Position numbers and translations under genes: made by a program. Below, piece by piece: positions 11,411 to 23,100 of a stretch of DNA of 64,000 nt (its first letter is position 1; each line of letters begins with the position of its first letter). The DNA lies in assembly GCA_047967505.1 (NCBI GenBank), contig CM106541.1; one strand, 5' to 3'. The notes beneath the pieces were generated by a model. The model made no database searches. It saw nothing but the letters and a program-made list of their open reading frames with translations, and was not told the DNA's origin. Origin of the DNA: Dipteris shenzhenensis. Lineage: Eukaryota > Polypodiophyta > Polypodiopsida > Gleicheniales.

Positions 11411-12139
11411 TGAAACACAAAATTACAAACCTATTGGAACAAATCCCGTGGAAATATGATGCTTGAATGCGGAGATCAAGAATTTTTTAGATCAGGTGAC
11501 CCATTTAGGTGATTAGTCCGAACTCCTAGCATGATCCTTACAAGGAAAGAAAATTGAAGCAAGCAATTAACTTGTCTAATCTGCTTTTCCTCAAACTGTG
11601 CTTCCAACAGGAGAGAGATACTATTACAGCAAAAGCTGCTCATTGAGCCTCCTCAAGAATAGGAAATGATAGCATGTACGAGCATGTCATTGGCAAAGCC
11701 TTTCATATTTTCCTATTTCCATCAATGCTAGGCAAAAAGGCTTATTTTTGCCTCAATCATCGAGCAGCAGTACTACGATGGCAAGAAAGCTCCTTTTACA
11801 CAGAATCGAATGTGAACTAGCAGTCGAGAGTGGCAACAGTATTTGGCGACTTTATGGTAACTTTAAGAGAGAATCTTTGCCTATGACTAGCTGTAGGAGT
11901 AACAATAGAAATTCTTATGACAAGGCTGGTGAGTTGTCCGTCTACTTTCTTAAAAATAAGCAGATAGCATTCAACTAGGCTCTGAATGAGTATAAACTAC
12001 CACTTCAGGCACCAAATTGTTAAAAAAGAAGCATGTTAGAGACCATCAATCCCCGAGCCCTTTTCTGAAGCATGGAATTTTTTGCTTCGATGACAAGACT
12101 AATAGTCAGAACTGAAAAGAGGATAGAAAACATGTCCGC
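11411..12139. other. Unassigned sequence
   Basis: Moderately AT-rich, with no coding similarity seen. If the exon at 12140-12304 is real, part of this stretch would be its 3' untranslated region. Confidence 0.4.
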
Positions 12140-12304
12140 TTATCTGCCAGGAAGATACCTATACCCAAGGAAGCGGAATCCAAAACTTGCCTGTGTCTCC
12201 ATTGCTTTTGCCTCTGGATGAATTGAACTTGCAGCCTGTTGAACTTGCATCAGCCTTTCAAATTGCCCTCTGTCATACTGTTCTCTATCATGCTGAATCT
12301 TTAC
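12140..12304 (-). CDS. Possible terminal exon of a host gene
   Basis: On the minus strand a 54-codon frame ends in TAA (12142-12140). Its start follows TTGTAG, a plausible 3' splice site preceded by a pyrimidine-rich stretch. The translation is hydrophilic and helix-prone, with pieces EQYDRGQFERLMQVQQAA, AKAMETQ and the ending GFRFLGYRYLPGR. It resembles no transposon protein known to me and has the balanced composition of a conserved protein. The upstream frame is closed by the in-frame TAG of the splice site, so it must be an internal or last exon if real. Function unknown; chance origin is possible. Confidence 0.35.
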   Translation of the reverse strand, partial: VKIQHDREQYDRGQFERLMQVQQAASSIHPEAKAMETQASFGFRFLGYRYLPGR

Positions 12305-13110
12305 CTACAACCATGAGACAAAGATAGATAAAAAGACTAAAGATGCTGCATAAAGTATTTTCCTGAGATAACAGTTTCAAATCATAACATCACATTTCAG
12401 TTGAACGATTAAATGAATGAACATCTTAGCACTAAATCTCACACTGATATCAATCAAGAAGCATTCATTTGCACAATGAGTCCCAGGCAACCAAGAATCA
12501 TAAAAGAAAACAACAAAGAAGAGTCCAACCTTCAGTGGGGATTGGCCTACAATGACTCACAATCGACTAAAGATGGCAAGTTTCAAAGCATTATAAGGAG
12601 TTTTGATATGTGAAAAGTTTGCTACAGACCTAAGCATTGTGACATCTATTAGGCCATGGGCAGAATGAAAAGCCCACCATTTGTCTTTTTTACACTCCAG
12701 AGATCCATCGTAAAAGCAAAGATCAGCAAAAAGGAACCTCCACACAGGCGCAACAGCAGGGGGTTCCTTCAGACCATCATTAACAATCCCAGGTTTAGAA
12801 ATCATTACCTAGAAGCAGCTATTACAATGACCAACAAAGACCCAGACAAAGCTATGCCTAGCAGAAATTGGATGTCCCACGTCGCCTCTGTCGGAAAGCA
12901 ATGCTCCACATCATGTCCATAGGTCGTAGCCCTAGTCCACTTGTAATGCCTTGGAAATGGAGCATCAGCACTACCTGCTTGAGTCTGTTGAGGCTTTGAG
13001 ATTATTTCGAGATTATTAGCTTAGATTAGCACTCAGCAAGGGCCTTAGCAAGCCCTTTGCTTCAGCCCACAGCGGCTTGTACAAGCTATTCTGTTGATTG
13101 TACTTTTATC
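12305..13110. other. Unassigned, possibly intronic
   Basis: No family recognised. A minus-strand frame at 12557-12805 has no convincing similarity. If 12140-12304 is an exon, this is the 3' part of the preceding intron. Confidence 0.35.
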
Positions 13111-13129
13111 TCATAGGCTTGCGAGGCCT

Positions 13130-13290
13130 CTTGAAGACGTTAATCCAACTTTCTTTCTTTCTCTAACTGTCAGTGTCATGACCATTCCATTGAAGCTCGG
13201 TGGCAGCTTGTTGACCATCGTCGCCAACTGAATGTGTGGAAGCATTGGGTCTGCAATCATTCCTATGATCATCAAGAGTCCCTTAGTGTC
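13130..13290 (-). pseudogene. Possible Copia gag scrap
   Basis: The minus-strand frame contains NKLPPSFNGMVMTLTVRE, resembling the LPPSY...LT block of Copia gag (UBN2) proteins. No other domains or LTRs were seen nearby. Weak. Confidence 0.3.
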
Positions 13291-13645
13291 TCTAAGCACC
13301 CACTCTTTGACCTTTTTTCGATATGTAGTTTTCACAACTTTGCTTATCACATCGAACAGCAAAACACTCAATGTTGAGTGCACTATACATAGATCAAAAA
13401 CTTACTGGGTGTTTAAGAGCCCGAACCAGGTCACATCACTGCTGACCTTGGTGGAGTTAACAACTCCAAGCCAAAGTCCTCGATACCACAAGACAATCTC
13501 GTATAAATATCCATAAGGGTTCGAGCTAGGAGCTCTCCTCCTATCTATAGGCTCAATACATTGAGCCAACCCCAAGCCAAAGGTGTAGACCACCACAAGA
13601 TCCAGCCAGCCTCGAGGTCAAAACAAGCATCCCATACCACATGTG

Positions 13646-14210
13646 TCACCAAGTTGTAAATACTCAAAAGTCAAAGTTTCAATTGACCATTTATTTGATC
13701 ATGTCTCTCGTTTATTTAATTATTTTCAAAAAGTTATCTTTTATTGGTCACAATATTGACTTCGGTCAAAGATACCTAAGTCTGGTTAAGTATACTTGAC
13801 CATGGTTACGAAGATTTGGCGTAAGCCAAGAGGGTTAACTGCGGGTAACCGAAGAACCTCTGACTCCGGTCAGAAAGAGTTGACTTCAGTCAACAAGACT
13901 TGGCTTCGGCCAAAGCAGGCTTCCGATCAACCTAGATCATTACTAACTAAGAGTTTTAGCATTAGTGGAAAGACAGGAGTTCTCAAAGCCTCGATGTCAG
14001 ATCTAGATCAGAATGGCGATCCCAGCTCGATTTAGTTGATGATTGTAGGTACCAAGAGGGATTGAAGGCCTAAGCGATATGGAGCCTAGCTGAGCACTTG
14101 TCTTCCTTTTTGCGTTTTGCAATATTCTAATAGAGTACTAAAGACAATTTTGCAATCTGCCATTTGAGGGCAAGTATTCTCTTTTTGTGCTACCTAGGAG
14201 CTGGAAGCTT
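13646..14210 (+). repeat. Diverged LTR relic of the B/I chromovirus family
   Basis: Begins TGTCACCAAGTTGTAAATA, close to the start of LTR B. It shares the order of features: TTGACCATTTATTTGATC, then a run of short dyads (13756-13913), then a segment resembling the GGTACTAGGAAGG region of LTR B near 14050. The end is blurred. No internal region follows, so it is a solo or broken LTR. Confidence 0.7.
13756..13913 (+). promoter_or_regulatory. Phased dyad array in LTR relic
   Basis: Eight short inverted repeats with centres at about 13762, 13780, 13802, 13822, 13841, 13866, 13886 and 13906, i.e. steps near 20 bp with one of 25. Examples: TTGACttcgGTCAA, TTGGCgtaaGCCAA, TCTGACtccgGTCAGA, GTTGACttcaGTCAAC. 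The weakest are the second and third. The same positions carry dyads in LTRs B and I. Confidence 0.7.
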
Positions 14211-14349
14211 GGGGGTACATGGCCTTACAAATATCCTTTCTGTTTGAATGTACTATTGTGTTTGTTAAGGCAAGGCAATATGCTGTTTGCATTATCAAGT
14301 TGGCATATAGATCTCCAACAACTATTGGATTATGCCCAAAATTCTCGTA

Positions 14350-14431
14350 TCAAGATTGGAAGTGAATCACCTTTGATTTAATCGATCAAATCAAGATTGG
14401 AAGTGAATCACCTTTGACTTAATCGATCAAA
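14350..14431 (+). repeat. 41-bp tandem duplication
   Basis: Two adjacent copies (14350-14390, 14391-14431) of a unit containing CAAGATTGGAAGTGAATCAC and ending ATCGATCAAA, with a single mismatch. Confidence 0.9.
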
Positions 14432-14499
14432 TCATGATTGCTTCTTGTCAAATGAGATTATCTACGTACGTGAGTGTCAATACACGTTCCTTCCCTGAA

Positions 14500-16090
14500 G
14501 CCTCTCAGTGCTCTCTTAAAAGGGGAGGGGAGATATTTGATTTGCTCAACAATTGCAGAAATATTGCTTTATTTCAGAGATTCATTGGAGCAGAAAATGA
14601 AATGTACAATTCACTCAAGAAAGATAAACAAGGGATCAAGAGGCCAAGACCCCCCCCACCCCCCGGGCGCTCTTTTTACAAAGGAGATACAAGGCCAAGG
14701 TATTGAAGTAAATCTTATCGATACCTTCCAAACAATAACCCAAACAGAGGACTCAGACTGTAATCATGAGACTATATACAAGGCATGAAATGAAGCCATG
14801 GAAGAGTGAGTAGTCTATGTTCATAAACAGTATCTCAGAGATATCCCAGCTTTAAGGTACTCACAACTCCAAGGGAACTCCAATCCTAGGGAAGATGCCT
14901 GCACATTCATCACTGTTTTCAAACATTAGCAACGCTCGCTCAGCTGTTGCTTCAAACAACAGGAATTCTTATTCAGCAAAACTGCAGTAAATCTTCCCTT
15001 CATGGAGAAGGATGACTGTCTCAAAAAGTGTGAGAAGAAAATCTATTCGGAACTGTACTGCACATGACAGGCTGCCTCAGAAACATGATGAACTGTTGGA
15101 GGAATGATTGAGGAAAACTGTTGCTGTGGGAGCTGCCACAGGGAGCTGCACCATGGAGGAAGAGCTGCTATTGGGAGCTGCATAGGGCGGAGCAGGACTG
15201 CATGGAGGAGGAGCTGCACCAAGGAGGGGAAGAGCTGCACCAGTACTACTGTGTGGGGAAGGAGCTGCATGAAGGAGGAAGCAGGAGGCTGCATCAGGAA
15301 GAGCTGCACCAGCAGGACTGCATGGGAAAGGAGCTGCACCAAGGCGGGAGATGCACAGGTGAACTGGTGCCCCTTCTTTTTATAGGTTCTGCAGTAAGTC
15401 GTGTGGGGGTAAGTGCTCCCTGAAAACAGGAAGGTCCTTGGATAGGATGTGATGGTGGCTTCCATTGGATGTTGGTGGGCGACAAGGTCCATGGGGTGAC
15501 ACGTGGTGCCAACAGTCATGGGTGGCCTTGCCACGTGTCCTAAGCTACCTCACAGGCTGACACATCATCATACCACGTGTAGTGGCTGCCACATCAGCTT
15601 GCCAAACGTCATATGGTCATTGTCATATGCTTTTATTATGGACTATGGTGGTTTTCACACACTCTATTTGCTTGACCATCAAAGTCAGTTTGGGTGGTCG
15701 ATGCTAGTCTGCTTTTATTTCTGATTTCATCCTTAGGTTTCTGGCAATTAGCTCTATTCAAAGGGGCTAATCTAGGATTAATGTCTGTTGGTTGGCCTTG
15801 TCACATATCCTATTAGGCCTGTTTAGTTTGCCGTCTTGTCTTGTATCCCTTTGACTCTTTCATGTTCATAGGCCCACACCCAAGGCAACTGCAACTATTA
15901 AAGAGAATTTGCTGGGTTGGTTTACATTCTATGCATTTGATTGGTCCATCTGGTTAGCCACTCGAGTGGGGTGTTGTCTTTACATTTCTCTTATAGAGAT
16001 ACACCTCAAGTTTGTGGGACACTAATGCCCATAACCCCTTCACCCCCAAATCTAGACCTATAGCCAGTGGTATCTAGCTCTACAGTAGAA
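14500..16090 (-). repeat. Diverged solo LTR, A family
   Basis: Follows the LTR of element A in order: a poly-C run (near 14650) with GGAGATACAAGGCCAAGG, a CTGCA-rich minisatellite-like stretch, TTCTTTTTATAGG (TATA on minus near 15373), ACGT-core motifs (15500-15600), the GCATTTGATTGGTCC block and the GGGACACTAATGCCCATAACCCC block. No gag-pol beside it, so it is a solo LTR. Ends estimated by similarity only. Confidence 0.75.
15120..15350 (+). repeat. GGAGCTGCA-type degenerate repeat
   Basis: Repeated motif GAGCTGCACCA/GGAGGAAGAGCTGCA within the solo LTR, in the place where LTR A has its GGAGCTGCTGCTG and GAGAGAAA repeats. Both strands are open by chance because of the repeat; not coding. Confidence 0.6.
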
Positions 16091-16224
16091 AAACGTATGC
16101 GTCTTTTGGCAAACATCCTAGTTTTAAAAACTTGAAATTACTCAACGTGCATGTTGAGCATCTCTGCATTGTGTTAGGGACACTAAGGCATCCTTGGAAG
16201 TAAATGGGAGAGTATTTCCAAGGA

Positions 16225-16836
16225 TTTTTTTTTCATGAAAGAGACTTCTATTAAGTATGAAAAAAACGTGCAAGAGCACTTAAGCTCAGAGCAGAAATAC
16301 ATCATGCATGGCATGAAACAAAAAACACCCAGAGTGGGTCAACAGAAACCTCAGTACAATTTGGAAAGAAACCTAGGAAGAGGCTGAAAATGCCACCTTC
16401 TGCTATAGACTCTCAGAAGAAGAGAGATCCCCTCCATTCCCTAGGAAAAAATCCCTCCTGAGAAGGGTTGCCTAGGAGGAGCCCTGCAAGGTCGCCCAAT
16501 TGGCCATCAAAGTATGTATGGTATAGTAGCCATAGTGTGAGAGGGATGGACCTAAGATCCATGCAAGAACTCTGTGCATCTAGCTCTCAAGATATGCCAT
16601 GCTGCAATACTTGCCAGCAACTCCCAAGAGGTATCTGCAGAAGCATGTACAGGTTTGAAGGGAACATCGTCAAGAGAGCAGTACTCAACTAAGTGTCGTT
16701 GAACCGAGATAGCCCAAGAAGAGTCCTGCCTCTCAAAGAAGATTTGAGGCCCTGAAAGAGAAAGCGAAGCCATTGAACCCCATGACATATAGAAACGCGA
16801 AGGAGCAAAAGTACTAAAAATCCTAGTTTCTGCTTG
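16225..16836 (-). pseudogene. 5'-truncated LINE tail
   Basis: The minus-strand protein TSWELLASIAAWHILRARC matches the C-terminal end of the large LINE (VWEVVASITAWNIWIARC). The run of nine T at 16225-16233 is the poly-A tail on the minus strand. The 5' end falls at about 16836 inside the gag gene of element I. It is a typical short 5'-truncated LINE insertion; no convincing target duplication was found. Confidence 0.75.
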
Positions 16837-16995
16837 AAACAAATGCTGAGCTCTTGGATCCCTTCTGAGATTTTCCATCTCCTGCATACGAATGTGTACC
16901 ATCTGCTCAAATTCTTGCTGATTTTGCTGCACACTTCTCTGTCTTGGATGTGCATCCCTATCTTGTGAATCCCACTGGATAGGTGATTGGGCCAT
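16837..16995 (-). pseudogene. Gag N-terminus of chromovirus I
   Basis: Starts at ATG 16995 with PIQWDSQDRDAHPRQR and continues to DPRAQHLFQAE, closely matching the first ~55 residues of gag in element B. It then switches into the LINE tail. The rest of gag-pol is absent from the window, so this is the 5' stub of an element cut by the LINE or by deletion. Confidence 0.85.
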
Positions 16996-18369
16996 TCTCC
17001 TACAACTTGTCTGAGATCTGCAAGTTTCTCACATACACTGTGTATGCAACTGATGCACGCAGCCATTGCTTTTCAAAGAGAAAATTACCTCAACAAGAGG
17101 TGTCTTGCATTCACAACTTATGCCAATTGCCGGGCTGTCAACTCAAGGCATAAACTCAAAGCTGTGCGCCCCTTTTCTGGCTGCTGCAAATGACTTCAAA
17201 AAGCAAGATGTTTTTCCCTCTTTTCACTGCTCAAAGGCATGCATATTCTTTTTCGGCAAATCTCTGATTTTCTCTGATTTCTGCCTTTTCTGACAGTAAA
17301 TACTCTCTCAGGTGGGTGAAAACTGCTAGCAGAAACAGTCTTTGCAACTGTCTCTTTTTTTTTTTTTTTTGGAACAGTAACTGGATGGGTAACTGCTGGT
17401 TACACTAACCAGACTGACTGGTTCTGGTTCTGGTTCTGGTTCTGGTTTAATTAGTCTGCAACTAGACTAACTGGACTGGTCACAGTCTGGTTACAGTGAC
17501 CAGACTAGTCTGGTTGGGTCAAGTTAACTAGACCTCTAACCAGTCCACTAACCAAGGTTAGGTTAGATGAACCCATAGTCTGCCACATCAGCCACCTGTC
17601 TGCCAAGTGTCAGTGCCACGTCAGCATCGGATCTGGCTGCCACATGTACTGCCACGTCAGCTCGCACGTGTCAGTGCCATGTCAGCTTGGCTGCCTTGCC
17701 TGCAGATCTGCCACATCATCAAAAGCCTTAGGTTCCAAACCTTGGCTGGCTGGTCAGTGTCGCGGGTCGCGCCGGCGCCCTGTTCCCTTCAGCAACGCCT
17801 AGTGCCCACGCAAAGAATCGACGACGGAGTTGAGGAGCGGAAGGCTTGCCAGCCATCAAGCTTGATTGCAACCCAGAGACAAACGGCAGAAGGCATTGGA
17901 CAAACTCTCTGTCCTGTTCTTTACATTACCTTCCCGCCTCAAAGAGCTTTCCACTTCACTTTCATAAGGACACCTTTGACGAATTTCTTATCGCTAGAAC
18001 TCGAAGAACTGAACGAAGGCAGCACTCAGTTAATCCGACCGGCTGTTCCTGTGTACATTACACCTAAGCCCCCGATTTCGTTCGTCGGTTATCCACCATG
18101 ACGTTAAGGAACCGCTTCACCGGACTTTGTTCTCCCTGCTAGCTTCAAAACCCTACTAGCCTCTACCACTGCATAAGCTTAATGGAAGTCCCATCGCTTG
18201 CATAGCTCTTCGTCAATTTCCTCTTCCAAGAAACTAACGGCAATAGGACTAATACATACGTATTAAGCAGGGAAATATCCACTCGCATCCCGTCCAAGCA
18301 GTCAATGCCTTCCTCTCTGTGAACCCAGCCATTTCTTGATCGTCACGATTTAGAAAAACCATGAAACAA

Positions 18370-18381
18370 GGTCTGATACCA
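18370..18381 (-). other. Primer-binding site of element I
   Basis: Minus-strand TGGTATCAGACC, one base from the LTR. It has one change from the TGGTATCAGAGC seen elsewhere. Confidence 0.8.
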
Positions 18382-18382
18382 A

Positions 18383-19241
18383 TGCAACCTCGATGGCAAA
18401 ACACCCTGCTCTTTGCAACCACAAACACTCTCTCTTGCTCTGCTTCACTCCCTCTCACTACAAGCACACTAGGGCCCAGGACAATCATCGGGCTGGACCT
18501 CCCCGAAGGTTTTTATTCATAAGGAGAAAACTGAGTACAAGACTTCAGCGTGAAGCTGCTCAGGCAAAATTCCAAAACGTGAATGAAATTACATGAGCTC
18601 TTAGGCTCTCTTTCTTGGCAACAAGGCACTTGTCAAATTCTACATTACTTTCCTAATTACATGCCACTTAAGGGCAACTCTGGAGTCTTCGAAGCACTTG
18701 GTCACGCGAACAACCTCCTAGATGCTTGTTAGGCTCCATAGCGCTTGGGAAAAATAACCCTTCCTAGTACCTACAACAATTCATTAAAGCGCACCACCAT
18801 GGCACCCATTAATTGTTAGCGCTTTGCATGCAAATAATACACTGTGGACTAATTCTAGTCACGATCGGCGTCCCCACTGAACACATGTGCACACATAACA
18901 AATATATAAATATATTTATTCTTTGGTTGACCGGAGTCAACGCTCTTGATCATAATTAAGGGGCTTTGACCAAGGATCGACGCGCCTTAATTATAGTCAA
19001 GTCTCTACAACCGAAGTTGGCACATCTTGGTTAGCCGCAGTTAACCTTCTTGGTATAAACCAAGTCTTCCTGACCGAAATCATACTTACTTGACGAAGTC
19101 AAGTATCTTTGACTGTTGTCAATTCTTTGACCAATAGAAGAACTCTTTTGATCATAATTAACCTAGATGGAAAATTCTTTAATTATGATCAAACAAATGG
19201 TCAACTGTACTTTGACTTAGGATATTTACATTGTGGTGACA
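18383..19241 (-). repeat. 5' LTR of element I
   Basis: 859-bp LTR, minus orientation: begins TGTCACCACAATGTAAATA at 19241 and ends ...GTTGCA at 18383. TA-rich promoter block at about 18898-18920; dyad array at 18926-19154 directly upstream of it in element orientation. Confidence 0.88.
18926..19154 (-). promoter_or_regulatory. Phased dyad array in LTR I
   Basis: Dyad centres at about 18933, 18955, 18973, 18990, 19013, 19037, 19056, 19076, 19096, 19115, 19132 and 19151. Examples: GTTGACcggaGTCAAC, CTTGGTataaACCAAG, ACTTGACgaaGTCAAGT, TTGACtgttGTCAA. The steps match those in LTR B read backwards (22, 17, 17, 23, 24, 19, 20, 20). Confidence 0.75.
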
Positions 19242-19369
19242 TCTAATGACCCATGAATATGCAATGGGGGCTTAAGAGAAAAGTTACGTCCAAAGGACAT
19301 GGCCCCCTTGATTGTTAGAGGCATAAAGGTTGAGACAGCCAACCTTACATCCCCCAATCAAGAGAACTG

Positions 19370-20002
19370 AGCTCTGGAGGGAATAATGATACCATGTCTA
19401 ATACCATGTCTAACCACCAAGGGAAGAATAGAGTTTGAAACTGTAATACACTTTCCTCCCCTAGTGCCTAAAACAGGTGACCAAAGAAAGTAATTTACCT
19501 GACTTTGCACAATCTCTAGCATCCAGCTTGTGTTCCTGAATAAAAAGAATATCGATGGAATCCCTAATAACACCTGGATGGAGTTCTATACAAATAAGTT
19601 AGGGCCATTGAAACCAATTGTAAGCTCGGATTGAATGAACCCTACAAGCTTGTGGAGGTTTGTGATAATGGTACATTACACCTAGAGGATTAACGAAGAC
19701 ACATGTTCTTGAGTTGTTTAATAGAAATCGAGAGAAGTTAGACTGAGCATCGACTTGTCTAGTCACAAAGTGTATAGTCCATGAATAGATGAGAAACTAC
19801 CACGTGGTGATAGGGCCTTTAATATCAACATAACTAGGATTGATCATGGAGTGGACACAAAGAATCCTGTAGCTGAGGCATCACATGCATTGGTATTCAC
19901 TGTGTTTTCCATCCGTCCAACCCTTATCCTCATCCACAGCCTACAGCGGCAATGTGCCACACCACCTAGGCTCTGTATGTTCCAACTAACAAACCTCATC
20001 GA
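19370..20002 (-). pseudogene. Old minus-strand LINE, endonuclease fragment
   Basis: Minus-strand translations give MRFVSWNIQSLG (from 20000), then IDILFIQEHKLDA and GGKCITVSNSILPLVV, matching SWNVHRL, MDILLIQEH and GGVCISISQTVAPKV of the plus-strand LINE. Frame is broken repeatedly, with foreign sequence between about 19600 and 19850. The younger LINE is inserted exactly at its endonuclease start, so its upstream part should continue beyond 24405. Confidence 0.65.
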
Positions 20003-20173
20003 AAGCCGCTGCCCTTGGCTGTCCCGCAGCCCCGCCATCTCCTCCGTTCTGCAGCCTACTCCGCCTCCCCCCCGCCCCTCGCCCTCCAAACCCCCGGCAA
20101 AATCACATAAGGCAATCTTTTTGGAACAGGCACCCACTCATAGGAGACCCTTTTTTTCTACATCCCCGTCCTC

Positions 20174-23100
20174 ATGAGCTGGACCTTAGTGAGTTGGAAC
20201 GTGCACAGGCTCCATGACCGTGCTCGTAGTCAACCGCAGTACATGATCCTTCGGTAGGAGCTGCAAAGGGCAATGGTAGGGCGGGCAATGGACATTCTTT
20301 TGATTCAGGAGCATTTGTTCTCAGCATCAGACAGTAGGCGGCGACACCCTCTCCTCTCAAGGAGACGCTCGAAGGTGTGGTACCCCGCAAGAGGACTGAG
20401 CGGAGGAGTCTGCATCTCAATCTCACAGACAGTGGCTCCAAAGGTTTATGATCAAGGCGAGCTTATCCCAGGATGGGCAGTTTGGATGGGAGTTAGGATG
20501 GGAGACTCCCGGATTGGGATCTTGAACGTGTATGCCCCAACATGCAGACAGCACCATCCGGCCTTTTGGAGGACGCTGACAGAGTGTCTTCCGGATGTAG
20601 ATTCCTAGATTGTTGGAGGGGACTTCAACAACCTGGAGTTTGGGGAGGACAAGCAGGGCAATGCCTCCTTCTCTAAGATGCCAGCAGCAGAGCAAAGCAC
20701 CCGGGAGCGGTTCATTTTCATGATCAATGGCAGAGACCCGTGGCGAGAGCCAGAGTTCAGCAGGATACCTAGCAGCCTCCTCTTCTCTTTTGGACAGAGG
20801 AGACATGATGGATTACTTGAGAGGCTAGACTGCTCTACGTTGGGGATTGGGCACTGCAAAGAGGCAGCTCTACTGAGATTTTGGCAGGCACCACGATGTC
20901 AGACCACTCTCTAGCAGTATTCCACTTAGAGCAGCCCTGCCGAGGTCTTCCCCAAAAGGGGGTCTGCATCAAAAAGGACCTCCTGCAGGATGAGGAAAGT
21001 CAGCAATTCATGGTAGAGATTTGGCAGCAGTCAAAGACGGCACCTTGCGAGGGCTGGGCTTCGTGGGTGGCCGATGCGATCCAAAGGAGCAGAGAGCAGT
21101 GAGGAGTTTCAGGCTCATGCCCTTAGGCAGAGCAGGGCTCTTCAGGAGCACGAGCGGGCACTACAGAGAGACCTCGCCTCCATAGAGAGGCTCAAGGAGC
21201 AGGACCCACGATTCCAGTAGCTTAGTGTCAGGTTTGAGAGCGCGCGCCTTGAGCTCCAGGACACAGAGCTGAGTTCTCCTGTCACTCCTCCCGGGCCCCC
21301 GGTGGGTACAACAGGGGGACAAGATGACTATGCAATTCTTTCATACCACTGGTGGGCCCCAATCGGCAGGCACGCAGTTACAGCGCCTTCGTGATCCTAA
21401 AGGCATCATGCACACTAATCCCTTGGACAACATCTTCGCGTTCTAGGAGGCAGTGGATTTGGTCCAGGGAGGACTCATGCCATTGGCCGTCCTCTTGGAT
21501 TTTGAGAAGGCTTACAACAGAGTGAAGTGGTCTTTCTTGAAGGGTATTATGCGGAGAATGGGTTTCTCAGACAGCTGATCAAAGGAGTTTCAGCGCTTTA
21601 TGCAGGGAGCTCAAGTCAAATGCTTATCAGAGGACACACGGGCGAGGCCTTTCCTCTCTCTTGCTCGGTCCGCCAGGGCTGCCCCCTCGCTCACTTTCTC
21701 TTCTTATTTGTGGCGGAGGCTTTGGGCTACTACTTGAGATCACAGGGTTGAGGCTCCCAATCAGACAGGAGGAGCTGCTGGACTCTGAGTTTGCCGATGA
21801 CACGGCCTTGTATAGGGCACACAGGGAGTTTGGAGAGAGTCAAGGCAGCCCTGGCTATCTACTGTGAGGCCTCAGGTGCACGGATCAACTGGAAAAAATC
21901 CATAGGTTTCTTAACATGCTCTGAGGAGACACGCGAGATTCGAGAGTGGAGGAGCGGCTTTGACTTCCAATGGATACCGCACAGTAGAGCAACAGATCAC
22001 CCCGGTCCTCGAGAGTGTTTAGCGCAAGCTTCTCTACTGGAGCTCGACCAAACTCTCCCTAGCGGGCCGTGCCTTAGTGGCAAACCAGGTCCTTCTTGCC
22101 ACGGCCTGGTATATTGCCTCCTACTGGTGTTTTCTCACAGAGGGTGCATTGGGCAGCTCCGACGATTGGTTTGAAACTTCCTTTGGTCAGGATCGGACAG
22201 CACAAGGAAGCAGACGGTGAGCGGCTTTGACTTCCAATGCATACCGGCACAGTAGAGCAACAGATCACCCCGGTCCTCGAGAGTGTTTAGCGCAAGCTTC
22301 TCTACTGGAGCTCAGCAAAACTCTCCCTAGCGGGCCGTGCCTTAGTGGCAAACCAGGTCCTTCTTGCCACGGCCTGGTATATCGCCTCCTACTGGTGTTT
22401 TCTCACAGAGGGTGCATTGGGCAGCTCCGACGGTTGGTTCAAAACTTCCTTTGGGCAAGATCGGACAGCACAAGGAAGCAGACGGTGATCATGCCGCAAG
22501 CACTGGGAGGCTTGGGTATCATTGATCCAGAGATGCAGAGCAGAGCCCTTTTAGGCAAGTTGGTTGTTCGCGGCCTCGCCCCAGGTGCAGAGCCTTGGAA
22601 GCCCCTCTTACAGCGATGGCTTCTTAGGAACACCCCACGCACTAGGGGGGCAGTGGCACCATTCACACAGATGGATCTTCTCAGAGGCCCCCCTTACGCG
22701 GAAGGGTCCCCCTTGATGAGGAGCCTCCATAGGGTCTCGCAGAGATTAGCAGGGGGCCTCATTCGTGCTCAGCCCAAATGCACAGGGGAGTTCGAGCATC
22801 AACCCCTTGTTTGGCACCCAAAGATCACATATCAGAACGGGCGTATTCTTGGGCAGCGGATTCACATCGGTTGGGCACAGTGGGATAGTGGACCGACCGG
22901 CTCCTTTGGCAGATGGAGCAGATTACCCATGGAGGCAGAGGCAAGGCTTGGCGCTCTAGCGCATTTGCGAGGGGCAGGGCAGCAGATGAGAGAGATTGAC
23001 CTAGCCATCCCTGAGTCCTCGTGGGAGGGACTTCACGTGTGGATGGACAGCAAATGGTTGGGCTAGCTTTCTCGGACTGGTGTCCTCTTGAGGATGATGA

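Larger units (their letters stand above)
16837..19241 (-). mobile_element. Ty3/gypsy chromovirus I, 5' half
   Basis: 5' LTR (18383-19241), primer site, a ~1.37-kb leader and the start of gag. The leader resembles that of element B: CCACGTCA motifs (17616, 17652), a GGTT/AACC-rich block (17380-17560) with four tandem TTCTGG units, and a poly-T run near 17347. Sister of element B but clearly diverged. Confidence 0.85.

Noticed and set aside
12557-12805. Possible second host exon on the minus strand
   Set aside because: Open frame without similarity, clear splice sites or composition typical of conserved coding sequence.
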